The notes beneath the pieces were generated by a model, which searched no databases, was not told the origin of the DNA, and was given only the letters and a program-made list of their open reading frames with translations. DNA of 64,000 nucleotides. Source: Pseudomonadota bacterium. Lineage in GTDB: Bacteria > Desulfobacterota > Desulfobulbia > Desulfobulbales > Desulfocapsaceae. A program made the position numbers and the translations under genes. This document shows, piece after piece, positions 37,132-46,128 of this stretch. Each line of letters starts with the position of its first letter. The stretch's first letter is position 1. The DNA is taken from assembly GCA_018817385.1 (NCBI GenBank), contig JAHIUA010000093.1, positions 1-64,000 of the forward strand, read 5' to 3'.

Positions 37132-39510
37132 ATGACCAGCAGAACTCTTTTCTCAGGTACAGGACTCCAGTCGACGCCATTCGACAAAAAAAAAGCTACC
37201 CTTGTCGTTCTCTGCACCCTCACTGTTCTCTTAGCTCTCTACTTCCGCCTCTCCGGAGTTTTCCGGGGATTGGCTGACCAGGGAAGTATTTTTCACCCTG
37301 ATGAGCCGAAGCAGATCGTAGCCTTATTTAACTTTCTCAATGGAGAGTATGTTCGCTACTATGGCAGTCTCTTTTATGATGGATATCCCTATGGTCTCAA
37401 TCACCTCGATGAATATTTACTGCGACCACTTCTCTTTTTCTTTGGCCCCGATATCCCGAATCATTTTCTGCTCTACTATTACGCCCGCCTCCTCCGTGTA
37501 GTCTATGGCCTGGTCACCATGGCCATTGCCTATCCATTAGTCTACCGGCTAGTTAAGGACAGAAGCAGCGCCCTGCTGGCCATGTTTCTTCTTGCCATAG
37601 CACCTCTCTCCATAACAGTTACTCACTTTGCCACTGGCGATATTGGCGTAGATCTCTTTACTGCCCTCTGTTTCCTCTTCCTTCTATGGTATAGAGACAA
37701 AATTCATAAAAAAATATGGTTAGTCGCCAGTGGCCTTGCTGTGGGAGCGGCATTTGCCTCAAAATACAATGGTCTTCTTGTCGGAATGGTTCCAGCGATG
37801 GTACTCTGTTTCGAATTTCAGCAACATAAAGACTACCGCCTTTTTGCCCAGAGATGTCTGCTGCTCATGACTGGTGCCATGCTTGGCACAGCCCTCTTTA
37901 CCCCAAATCTCTTATTGGACCCCAGCACGACGCTCACCAACATGTTTGCCAACTTTGAATTCATCAAAAACTACAACGTCCCTGAAGAGATCCTTGTTAA
38001 ACCATGGCTGGAAAGGGCCTTATTGGGTTTCAAAAACAACAGTCTCTATATCATCGCCTCCCTCGGCTACACTGTTTGTCTTTCCTCCCTTGTGGGATTG
38101 GTCTTTGCCGTAAAAAAATATTTCTCCTGCCTGCCCGCCCCCAAAAGTTCTGACTGTTCCCAGAATATTTTGCTTCTGGCCATGGCGCTCTTTCCTCTCT
38201 TCTCCCTCTGCATAGCCTTAAGTGGAAAATACGTGGTCCAGCCCTTTCATTTTTCCTATTTACAGCTGCCACTTATTGTCGTGACCTGCACCCTGTTTTC
38301 TATTCTTCGCACCTCTCATTCTCGAGTCGTCAGGAGTTGCAGTATCCTCATGGTCACATTGCTCATTGTTGAATTCGCTCAAGTCAGCTGGAAAGAGAAT
38401 TTCTTCTGGAGACTCGAAGACAATGCGTTCCTTGCCCAAAATTTACCGTCCACAATCTATGACAGAGAAGCTTTTTATACCCACCGCAGCGCCCCTATCC
38501 GTTCTTTATATCTGGAACCCTTTGGAAACTCAGTGTTTAGAAATCACAACCATGAGGCCAAAGGACCAGACGCATCGTTTTGGAACACAATTGAAGTGGC
38601 CCCTCTTCCTCAGGTTGCAAACCCGCTGGGAAAAAACTGGATATTTCTCAATGGCCCAACCTTTCCTCGCAATGAGAGAATGCTGCAAATCCAGGGCCAG
38701 GGTCATGGACAAACCATAAAAAGGTATCTAGTACTGCCAGCAGGACAACCCATACCAACCCTGGGAATTCGCAGCGGCTCGTACGCAACCAGCGTAACTC
38801 TTGACTTTGGCGGCACCACTGCTTTTGTAAAACTTGAAGCCCATCAGCAGAAAGTCCTGACCCTGAAACCGAAAAAATGGAAAGTCAGTGGCGGTCGAAC
38901 AACGGACGAGGAGAAAGTGTCGATTATTCCCTTGGAGATATCTGTTCCCCACAATGATATTTGGGTAACCCTCCTCATCAGCGAAAAAGAAAAATCCCTT
39001 TTCACTCTCTTTGGAGGCGGCCAGGATGCCCCCCCCTCTATCCCCGAGAAGATACCTGCTGAGCTGGAAAAAGAGTACTTCAGCGCCCTCAGCCGTGTGC
39101 GCTATCTGGAATCCTCTCCTTCCTGGAGAGTGGCAACTGGAAAGAGAATTCCCATGTGGGAGGTTGCTCTGCCTGCCGGCAGTTACAAACTCATATCTGA
39201 AGTGGAGGGGCTTGTCGACGAATCGACAATAACGATTGAGTTAGAAGATGCAAAAGGAGAATTGTACCGTCAGCAACAGCAATCTTTTCAGATCAAGAAA
39301 GGTATTCAAAGAATTGAGTATAGCTTTAGTAAACCCTTTGTCCCCTATCAGGGCAGACTTGTCATAAGTGGCCTGAGCGGCACCTGCCACATCCATACTT
39401 TCAAACTTTTCCCGGATTACCGGAAACTCTCTGCTGATTTTACTCTATGGCGGACAAACGGCGGACAACCAAGGTGGATATCACGTTTTGGGAAAGAGCT
39501 CCCTCACTGA
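37132..39510 (+). CDS. GT-C membrane glycosyltransferase (GT39/PMT-like) with C-terminal beta-rich domain
   Basis: A 792-residue inner-membrane protein. About ten hydrophobic segments span residues 23-420. The first outer loop carries FHPDEPK at 54-60, the acidic motif used by lipid-phosphate-sugar-dependent GT-C enzymes, and HFATGDIGVD follows near 165-174. Residues about 440-792 are soluble and probably periplasmic, ending in a beta-sandwich-like stretch (VALPAGSYKLISEVEGL ... HTFKLFPDY). It probably takes sugar from the carrier made by the preceding GT2 and transfers it to a glycan or protein. A run of eight C at 39029-39036 lies in the coding sequence. Its stop overlaps that of the next, convergent gene. 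Confidence 0.8.
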   Translation: MTSRTLFSGTGLQSTPFDKKKATLVVLCTLTVLLALYFRLSGVFRGLADQGSIFHPDEPKQIVALFNFLNGEYVRYYGSLFYDGYPYGLNHLDEYLLRPLLFFFGPDIPNHFLLYYYARLLRVVYGLVTMAIAYPLVYRLVKDRSSALLAMFLLAIAPLSITVTHFATGDIGVDLFTALCFLFLLWYRDKIHKKIWLVASGLAVGAAFASKYNGLLVGMVPAMVLCFEFQQHKDYRLFAQRCLLLMTGAMLGTALFTPNLLLDPSTTLTNMFANFEFIKNYNVPEEILVKPWLERALLGFKNNSLYIIASLGYTVCLSSLVGLVFAVKKYFSCLPAPKSSDCSQNILLLAMALFPLFSLCIALSGKYVVQPFHFSYLQLPLIVVTCTLFSILRTSHSRVVRSCSILMVTLLIVEFAQVSWKENFFWRLEDNAFLAQNLPSTIYDREAFYTHRSAPIRSLYLEPFGNSVFRNHNHEAKGPDASFWNTIEVAPLPQVANPLGKNWIFLNGPTFPRNERMLQIQGQGHGQTIKRYLVLPAGQPIPTLGIRSGSYATSVTLDFGGTTAFVKLEAHQQKVLTLKPKKWKVSGGRTTDEEKVSIIPLEISVPHNDIWVTLLISEKEKSLFTLFGGGQDAPPSIPEKIPAELEKEYFSALSRVRYLESSPSWRVATGKRIPMWEVALPAGSYKLISEVEGLVDESTITIELEDAKGELYRQQQQSFQIKKGIQRIEYSFSKPFVPYQGRLVISGLSGTCHIHTFKLFPDYRKLSADFTLWRTNGGQPRWISRFGKELPH

Positions 39511-42287
39511 ATTTCAACACGTTGCACATCAACACCGAGACGTCTCGAATCTTGGCCGGGGGGAACAAAGGTCGTCGATTGTATTTCAAGACTATCCAAC
39601 CTGACAAGCGTCTTGGGAAGAGAAAACACATACCTAGTATTCAGCTGTTGCTTAAAGGTGAGAGAAGTCTTCTCATTGGCAATTACCCTTAACTGGAGGT
39701 TGGCCATCTCATTACCAGGTCGCCAGCCGTGGGTATAAAGGACTAACTCCTTGTCCTTTCCTTGCCGAAGAGTGTAATTGAGATTCAACAGTTTGGCGTC
39801 ACCATCTGTCCAGCAATCGTGATAGAAGTTGCTTGTCTTTGTGAAATCCTTCCTCCAGATCGGTAATCCCTGGGCATGAAACCAGGGTGCCAGGAGTCTC
39901 ATATCTTTTGTCTGCAGCGGAAAATGACCGTTCCACAGCAGCGCTTGCCGATGCAGCGGGGCAAGGCTGGTCTCTGCATCGGCAAGGATAAAAAGAGCAT
40001 AGTTCTGCAAATCAACTCGTTTGCTTATCACAGATTTCCCATATTGGCCAATCAGCACCTTCTCACATTCATCTGCAACTGCCATATCACACACCAAGGC
40101 CTGCCCCTGTGCCGGCCTGACAAAATAGTGCAAAGGATTGTTTTTATATTTCGTACTGAGCCTGGGCAGGGAGATATCCTTCCTCTTCTCATTTGTAAAT
40201 ACCTCCCGCAGCCTGGCACTGAGCCAACGATCAGCCAAAACAAAATCGAGTCCATACCCAATAATCAACTTTTTTAATTCTATGATGTCATCGGGAGAAT
40301 CCGGTCGTAATCTCCCGTCTGTCTCAAACAGAAAGAGCTCGGTTATTGAAGATATACTTTTATCAGAAAAGGTAATCTTGACATAACGAGCCATTACCGG
40401 AGAAAATAAGGCTTCCACTTTACCCCAGGGACCACCAATATAGATATGAGGACCTGCATGGAATCCATTGCCAATATTGGCTAAGGAGCTATGAATCTTT
40501 TGGTAATGGGTACCATCCTCTGAAACAGAAAGCTCATATTGTCCAGGATGTTGCCACTCGGTTAGAGAAGGATCCTGAGCGGTAAACATCCACAGTCCAC
40601 AGAGTTTTCTCTTCTTGCCGGTATCAAAAGTGAGTGACTTGCCGGCAAGAGTCATCAGTTCGGAACTGTCATCCTGATAGCGATCTACAAGCAACTCCCC
40701 GATCAGCTCTCCTGTTTCATCCTTGGCGGCAATGAATTGTATTTCCTCTTTGGCAATAGCCTGCATGGCGAGCTGCGGGGTTGCCTGCAGATTACTAAAA
40801 AGAAAATAGTTATGTATTTTATCCACGCTGAAGTTGACCCGCAGCTCCTTCAAGGTATTTTCTAAAGATACTTTATCAGCTTCAGTACAAAGATATCCCC
40901 TGCTGCGATCTGTTTCAGTAAACTGGGCATTGGCCTGATAGCGTTCTGTATCGGCATGAGCAAAAACGATTTCATTCTGCGAATACATGCTTAATTTTTG
41001 GCCCTTCAGACCAAAAAGATAGTCTCCATAGGTAACAACGCTTTTCAGATGCTTCTCATGGGCTGCCGCCACTATATCACGTGCGATCTTTTGCTCCATC
41101 CGTGCACTGTTGCTGCCCCCGACAATGAACAAAACCGTTCCTGCCACCTGATACCCTATCCAGAGACAAAAGAGGGTAGAGGAGACTATTTTCAAGGACC
41201 GTTTTGTCTGCCCGGCAACGGCCGACGCCCAGACCATACAGAGAAACATAGACAAGAAATTGATGGTATATCTCGGGGCCTTAACTGTTGCCATATGATG
41301 CTGTACGTACATCATTAAAAAAAGCAGACAAAAGAAAAACGGAATGAGGTAACTGAGCTGCTTGCCCCCCCTCTCTCTTTTTGAGAATAAGGCATGAAGA
41401 GCAAGGAGCACAGCAATGAAAAGAATACTGAGACTCCCATATGGCAACACATATCTGAGCAGGGGATTTTGGAACGTATGGCTGAAATTCCAGACCACCA
41501 GTTCGTATATATTTACCGAAAAAATAGTAGCAAGAGCTTTCTCGATGACCGCCCATGATATCTGACTGCGCTCTGAGATCCCACCCAGGAAAGAGCCGGT
41601 TTCGAAATAAAAGGGGAGGAATCCGCTAAGGGCAATGAGGGCAGCGATCCCCAGGGAAAGAACGATATCAAGGCGAAACCGTTCTTTGAGCACAAAGCAT
41701 CCGAGGATCCCTGCAGCAATGACGAGGTAGGGAAAGGTCAAGGCATGAATCCAGATAGCAAGTGCCATCAGGAAGCCAAGGCAGACACTATGAAATACGA
41801 GAGTGACTTTCTCTTCATTTTCCTGAAACATCCGCAGAGAAAGCCAGAGGATGGCCGTACCCAGGCACAATATAGCCGAGTACCCGCCATATGTGGCAAT
41901 GGAATACCAAAACACATAGTAGCCTGGAAAGGCCGTACAGGCGGCAGCAACAAGCCCTGCAGTCCTATTGTGAATGCGGGAAAAGAGAAGATAGGAAAAA
42001 ACAATCCAGGCGAGGGTAAAACTAATTGGAGATAAACTGACGACAAACTCGGAAAAGCCGAAGACAGCAATATACAATGCTGCCAGATAGGCCTCCAAGG
42101 CACCGAAATAGGGCTGGCCATAAAAAAACAATGGCCTATCGCCCTGGACGATGTTGACACTCATCAGCCCAACTGTAGCGGTATCAAAGGTAGAGGTATA
42201 GCTAAACCAGGAACCTGCTACAAGAAGGACTGCAGCTGTAAAGAGGATAACTCCCAGAAAGAAGGTATGGAAGATCCTAGTCGTCAT
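39504..42287 (-). CDS. GT-C-like membrane protein with an F5/8-type (discoidin-like) domain
   Basis: A 927-residue protein. About ten to eleven membrane segments occupy residues 8-390, with an acidic first loop (FDTATVG at 34-40), as in GT39-like sugar transferases. The rest is probably periplasmic. Residues about 530-657 resemble an F5/8 type C (discoidin) carbohydrate-binding domain: LCGLWMFTAQDPSLTEWQHP, YELSVSEDGTHYQKI, ARYVKITF and ITELFLFE. A further beta-rich segment follows at about 840-925. The fusion suggests a transferase that holds its polymeric acceptor. It ends the - strand unit from 44868; the stop codon overlaps that of the opposite GT-C gene by 7 bp. Enzyme class likely, substrate unknown. 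Confidence 0.72.
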   Translation of the reverse strand: MTTRIFHTFFLGVILFTAAVLLVAGSWFSYTSTFDTATVGLMSVNIVQGDRPLFFYGQPYFGALEAYLAALYIAVFGFSEFVVSLSPISFTLAWIVFSYLLFSRIHNRTAGLVAAACTAFPGYYVFWYSIATYGGYSAILCLGTAILWLSLRMFQENEEKVTLVFHSVCLGFLMALAIWIHALTFPYLVIAAGILGCFVLKERFRLDIVLSLGIAALIALSGFLPFYFETGSFLGGISERSQISWAVIEKALATIFSVNIYELVVWNFSHTFQNPLLRYVLPYGSLSILFIAVLLALHALFSKRERGGKQLSYLIPFFFCLLFLMMYVQHHMATVKAPRYTINFLSMFLCMVWASAVAGQTKRSLKIVSSTLFCLWIGYQVAGTVLFIVGGSNSARMEQKIARDIVAAAHEKHLKSVVTYGDYLFGLKGQKLSMYSQNEIVFAHADTERYQANAQFTETDRSRGYLCTEADKVSLENTLKELRVNFSVDKIHNYFLFSNLQATPQLAMQAIAKEEIQFIAAKDETGELIGELLVDRYQDDSSELMTLAGKSLTFDTGKKRKLCGLWMFTAQDPSLTEWQHPGQYELSVSEDGTHYQKIHSSLANIGNGFHAGPHIYIGGPWGKVEALFSPVMARYVKITFSDKSISSITELFLFETDGRLRPDSPDDIIELKKLIIGYGLDFVLADRWLSARLREVFTNEKRKDISLPRLSTKYKNNPLHYFVRPAQGQALVCDMAVADECEKVLIGQYGKSVISKRVDLQNYALFILADAETSLAPLHRQALLWNGHFPLQTKDMRLLAPWFHAQGLPIWRKDFTKTSNFYHDCWTDGDAKLLNLNYTLRQGKDKELVLYTHGWRPGNEMANLQLRVIANEKTSLTFKQQLNTRYVFSLPKTLVRLDSLEIQSTTFVPPGQDSRRLGVDVQRVEIQ

Positions 42288-42305
42288 GGAAGTTGGCTGG
42301 GGATA

Positions 42306-43067
42306 TCAAGGCTTGTCAAGAAGAAGCATAAGCCCGGGTAAGGATTTTTTGGGTAAGAGAGTAGACAGGTTTTTATACCAGAGACTGCCCATCGCCTCAA
42401 AACCAGAGCGATTGGGATGAGTGAGGTCTCCGTAACAGGCACGAGGATCTGTGTAGATATTCCAATAAGGGGATAAAGCCGTATAGAGATCGACAAGGAC
42501 AACACCTTTTTCTTCAGCTAACTCTTTGATATACTGATTCATCAAGGGAACGTCTTTATAGTCATGTTCCGGTTCAGGATCCGGTGGTATGGTTGCAAGG
42601 AGTGGTATGAGTCCCCTTTCACGACTCTTATCAATCATGACACCGAGGTTGAATTTAACATCCAGGCCATTGGCATAATGCAACAGATCATTCGTTCCTT
42701 CCATGATCAGAATATATTCTGCATCATTATTACAAGCGTTACTGAGTACCGAATAAAATCTGTAGGGATAACTTAAGGCATCTGCTGTCGTTTCTCCACC
42801 GTATCCAAAATTATTCACTGTGAAATCATATGCATGTTGATCGAGTAAGGACTGCAAGTTGTTCTCATAGTCATAACAATCATCTCCCAGACGACAGGAT
42901 ACGCCGCAGGTGGATATCTCGTTACCGCACCCCTCTGTAAGACTGTCTCCAAAGCCGATAATAATTTTTGTCTGCCCAAAACCTTTCCCAGGCAACGAGG
43001 AGATAAACATGATACCTAGGCATAGGTATAACAGATAACGACCGGTTTTCTTCTTTGTAAAGTACAT
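42306..43067 (-). CDS. Exported SGNH/GDSL hydrolase
   Basis: A 253-residue exported esterase or deacylase-type hydrolase. Residues 1-31 are a signal sequence (hydrophobic core 11-25). Block I is GFGDSLTEG with nucleophile S42, block III is EGTNDLL with N126, and the DxxH pair is D214/H217 in YGDLTHPN. An insertion after block I holds five cysteines between residues 47 and 64 (CGNEISTCGVSC and GDDC), suggesting disulfides. It lies between the Trp-repeat protein gene and the GT-C gene, so removing acyl groups from the extracellular glycan is a fair guess. True substrate unknown. Confidence 0.85.
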   Translation of the reverse strand: MYFTKKKTGRYLLYLCLGIMFISSLPGKGFGQTKIIIGFGDSLTEGCGNEISTCGVSCRLGDDCYDYENNLQSLLDQHAYDFTVNNFGYGGETTADALSYPYRFYSVLSNACNNDAEYILIMEGTNDLLHYANGLDVKFNLGVMIDKSRERGLIPLLATIPPDPEPEHDYKDVPLMNQYIKELAEEKGVVLVDLYTALSPYWNIYTDPRACYGDLTHPNRSGFEAMGSLWYKNLSTLLPKKSLPGLMLLLDKP

Positions 43068-43084
43068 CGCTTCAATGAAATGGC

Positions 43085-43927
43085 TTAGAAATGAGAAAGC
43101 GGGATAGATTCAGCTCCGGCCTTCCCTTTAAGAAAAAGTGTGGCCTTATGACGCTCCTTAATAAAGGAGGGAATCTCAGGAAGTTCTTTGACCTTACTAT
43201 TCTTTTCGTTCCGAATTTTCTCGGCAGAGGCCGCGGCTAGTCCTTGCCATTGGTATCCGTCCCATACCTGAAAAACGCTCCTGTACTTCCCGTTGGCATA
43301 AGTTTTCCAGGAGAGAACGACTTGGCCAGTCTCATCTCTGGAAAGTGCAGGATGGGTATCAGGTACAGTATTATCACTATGGGCCTTCACAGGGGAATCC
43401 CAACTCTTGCCATTCCAACGGGACCAGAACACATCGGAATAGCTCTTATCAACCGCAGTCCAGGCTATCCATGGCACGTTATTGGCATCTACAATAAGCG
43501 TCGTTGCGCGATTGTCATCCATCCCTGTATCGATCTGACGTGGCTTTGTCCAGTGAGATGCATCATAAACAGAAAATTGGAGCAAACCTCGATTCTTCTC
43601 CATAGCTGTCCACACGACCCAGATTTTACCATCATCACCGACACTGCTTACCGGTTGGAAAACAAGTTCCTCACTGTCACTGATCTGAACAGGAATGCTC
43701 CAGTCATTCTTTTTATACGTACTGAAAAATATCTGCTCACCCTGGCCATGATTTGCCGACCAGACAAGGTTCATCTCCCTCTCCTGAATCAGTTTCTCAT
43801 TACCTTGGCCAAAAGCAGTCTCGTTCGCCAGCACAATAAGGAGAACAGAGACGGCAATCACCAGAACACTCTGTAATGGAATAAACCTTTTTTGCCGAAG
43901 CGATATTGTGCCTAGCAACGTTCTCAC
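43085..43927 (-). CDS. Exported Trp-repeat protein, probable partial beta-propeller
   Basis: A 280-residue exported protein with an N-terminal hydrophobic segment (about 17-37). Four repeats of roughly 50 residues are visible, each with a strand ending in tryptophan: NLVWSA (W56), WVVWTA (W106), WIAWTA (W156) and VVLSWK (W207). Each is followed by a strand of the type QIFFSTYKKNDWS or VFWSRWNGKSWD. The spacing and aromatic pattern resemble sialidase-like or BNR-type propeller blades; four blades would be an incomplete propeller unless oligomeric. No catalytic residues can be assigned; glycan binding is plausible. The start is GTG 43927, overlapping the upstream stop as GTGA. Confidence 0.65.
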   Translation of the reverse strand: MRTLLGTISLRQKRFIPLQSVLVIAVSVLLIVLANETAFGQGNEKLIQEREMNLVWSANHGQGEQIFFSTYKKNDWSIPVQISDSEELVFQPVSSVGDDGKIWVVWTAMEKNRGLLQFSVYDASHWTKPRQIDTGMDDNRATTLIVDANNVPWIAWTAVDKSYSDVFWSRWNGKSWDSPVKAHSDNTVPDTHPALSRDETGQVVLSWKTYANGKYRSVFQVWDGYQWQGLAAASAEKIRNEKNSKVKELPEIPSFIKERHKATLFLKGKAGAESIPLSHF

Positions 43928-44868
43928 TCCCTGCCCATAACTTTACGAATATAATAGGTCGGTTTATCCTGGGACTCGTGATAGGTCCTGGCCAACATTT
44001 CAGCGACAAGTCCTATGGTCACGAATTGGACACCGACAAAAATCAACAGCACAGCTAACAGTAAAAGAGGACGGTCAGAGAGAGGGATTCCATAAAACTG
44101 GCGCTGAATGGTTAAAAGAAGTGCAAGCAACCCTCCCACAGAACCAGAGATAAAACCGATTGTACCAAATACGTGGATCGGTCGGGTGGCATAATTTAAT
44201 AAGAATTTTACAGTGATAAGATCTAAAATAACTCGTAATGTTCGAGAAATACCATATTTCGAGGTGCCAAATCGTCTCGACCTATGATTGACCTTCACCT
44301 CTGCAATGGAAACCCCCATGGCGCTGGCAATAGCAGGAATAAAGCGATGCATCTCACCATATAATTTAATGGTCTTGATCACATCATAGCGAAAGGCCTT
44401 TAATGTACAGCCATAATCGTGGAGGTGAACACCGGTGGCAAAGGAAATAATCCTGTTGGCAATTTTAGAGGGGAGTTTTCTACTCAAAAAAGGATCTTGG
44501 CGATTGTACCTCCAACCCGTAACCAGATCAGCACCTTCGGCGATCTTTTCCAGGAGCATGGGAATATCTGCAGGATCATTTTGCAAATCAGCATCCATGG
44601 CAATAATAACTTCACCATCAGCCATATCAAATCCGGCACTCATAGCTGCAGTCTGGCCGAAATTTTTCCTGAGCGAGATTACACAGATATGAGAATCATT
44701 CTGTTGTAACTTCTCCAGGATTGCCAGGCTTGAATCACTACTACCATCATCCACAAATACCAACTCATACTCAAATTTGGTTTTTGCCAAGGTTTGAGTA
44801 AGCTCCTCATAGAGAATGGGTATATTTTCTTCCTCATTTAAGAGAGGAATCACAACAGAAACGTCCAA
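43924..44868 (-). CDS. GT2 polyprenyl-phosphate sugar synthase with two C-terminal membrane helices (ArnC/GtrB-like)
   Basis: A 314-residue membrane-anchored GT2. The catalytic domain has VSVVIPLLNEEENI, FVDDGSSDSS and AMDADLQNDP (DxD near 92-98), and LHDYGCTLKAFR, all typical of ArnC/GtrB/DPM enzymes. Two hydrophobic segments near 232-255 and 268-292 anchor it. It likely makes an undecaprenyl-phosphate sugar for the GT-C protein at the end of the same operon. The start is TTG 44868, with AAAGGAT at suitable spacing. Its stop overlaps the next start by 4 bp. Donor sugar unknown. Confidence 0.87.
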   Translation of the reverse strand: MDVSVVIPLLNEEENIPILYEELTQTLAKTKFEYELVFVDDGSSDSSLAILEKLQQNDSHICVISLRKNFGQTAAMSAGFDMADGEVIIAMDADLQNDPADIPMLLEKIAEGADLVTGWRYNRQDPFLSRKLPSKIANRIISFATGVHLHDYGCTLKAFRYDVIKTIKLYGEMHRFIPAIASAMGVSIAEVKVNHRSRRFGTSKYGISRTLRVILDLITVKFLLNYATRPIHVFGTIGFISGSVGGLLALLLTIQRQFYGIPLSDRPLLLLAVLLIFVGVQFVTIGLVAEMLARTYHESQDKPTYYIRKVMGRE

Positions 44869-44992
44869 TTTTCTATCCTTTAGATATTCGTTTTTTTAAA
44901 CTCGGGCAATCTTTATCAAGCGCTCAATTTTTGAATTTTTACCATGGATTACACAGATGATGCAACAGCAAGATTCACCAACAAACGTATAG

Positions 44993-46000
44993 CTATGAAT
45001 CTGTTAGCTGATAAAGATAATAGTATGTGGGAGATACACCGAATTTCTGAACAAGAGGATCGCTATACTTAGGGGCTTTACTACGCAACTCATACCCATA
45101 TTTTTCAACCAGATATGAAAAATCTTCTCCACCATTGAGAGCAAGCTTTTCTCCTCCATGGTCTGAAGCATTGGGTACAATAAAAAGATACCTGACATGA
45201 GCTGCAGCAAGGAGACTAAGCCACCACTCAATGGCTTCAAGACTGCATTCCGAAAAGCTGTGTATATTTATGGCAAGATCAATCTGCTTTTTCTGTAAAC
45301 GCTGCTCAATTTCATCAAGGGGAACGACTGCGACCTTTTCTTCCAATTGACGAAAATTGATATGATACTCGGACAGGAAAGTGGATTCCGGAACGCCATC
45401 GGTACAGAGATAGGTTGATAAATTGGGAAATGAAGTTGCAGTCCGGTAGGCCAGACGACCGTATCCAGCACCAATATCGACAATGTTCAACTCCGGGAGT
45501 TGAGAAAGTAGGAGATGCTCTTCAAGAAAATGGAGTTCAAGGATTGAATCTAAAAAATCACGACTGACCAATTTGGAATCAACAGTATGAGTATGGACAC
45601 CAAACAGACCATCCTCATTGTTTTTCTCTAAAAGTCCCAGTTTGTCTATGGCTTTCACATAATAAGCAGTCAGACAGTAATTTATCTCTGCACAATTGGG
45701 GTCTCTGGTCTGCCAGACATAGCAGTTATCACCACGAAAGGATTGCAGGCCATAGGACTGCACATATTCATCCGTCCAAACGATTGGTATGGATGCTTGA
45801 GCCTGAAAATGGGAATAACGCTGACGTAATTCCTGCAAACGGGGATTGTTGACCTGCAGATATTCCTGCGCCCCATCCGGCAGAGACAAATCCTGAGGGG
45901 TGGCCACCTCACCTGTTTGCCAGCCATAAAGCACAGATTTCCTGACAATTTGAAGATCAAATACGGCCAACAGCGCATTTATTTTTCGAGTAAAAAACAT
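44993..46000 (-). CDS. Putative sugar O-methyltransferase
   Basis: A 335-residue protein resembling the putative sugar O-methyltransferase family found in polysaccharide loci. The middle holds the SAM-binding motif IVDIGAGYGRLAYRT near residues 172-186, and FIVPNASDHGGEKL near 272-285 closes the methyltransferase fold. The N-terminal 150 residues contain the family-typical region CAEINYCLTAYYVKAIDKLG. Presumed to methylate a sugar of the nascent glycan in the cytosol, possibly as a cap. A strong terminator ends only 45 bp before its start, so expression depends on read-through or on a very compact promoter. Confidence 0.75.
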   Translation of the reverse strand: MFFTRKINALLAVFDLQIVRKSVLYGWQTGEVATPQDLSLPDGAQEYLQVNNPRLQELRQRYSHFQAQASIPIVWTDEYVQSYGLQSFRGDNCYVWQTRDPNCAEINYCLTAYYVKAIDKLGLLEKNNEDGLFGVHTHTVDSKLVSRDFLDSILELHFLEEHLLLSQLPELNIVDIGAGYGRLAYRTATSFPNLSTYLCTDGVPESTFLSEYHINFRQLEEKVAVVPLDEIEQRLQKKQIDLAINIHSFSECSLEAIEWWLSLLAAAHVRYLFIVPNASDHGGEKLALNGGEDFSYLVEKYGYELRSKAPKYSDPLVQKFGVSPTYYYLYQLTDS

Positions 46001-46044
46001 AGCTATCTTTCTACTGAATTACTTGATTACCGGGGGACAAAACA

Positions 46045-46078
46045 AAACAACCTTGTCTGCTAAAAGACAAGGTTGTTT
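46045..46078 (-). terminator. Rho-independent terminator after the small exported-protein unit
   Basis: A perfect 14-bp stem (46045-46058 with 46065-46078) has a 6-nt loop. On the - strand it is followed by TTTTGTTTTGT. It lies about 50 nt after the stop codon at 46129 and ends the unit started at the promoter 47213-47241. Confidence 0.9.
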
Positions 46079-46128
46079 GAATGAAGATCCGTTTTAGCAA
46101 AAAAATGGGAATTCCAACAATTGCTTAG

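Noticed and set aside
39029-39036. Run of eight C in the 792-residue GT-C gene as a phase-variation tract
   Set aside because: It lies deep in the gene and is of a length seen in several other genes here; noted but weaker than the G9 tract.
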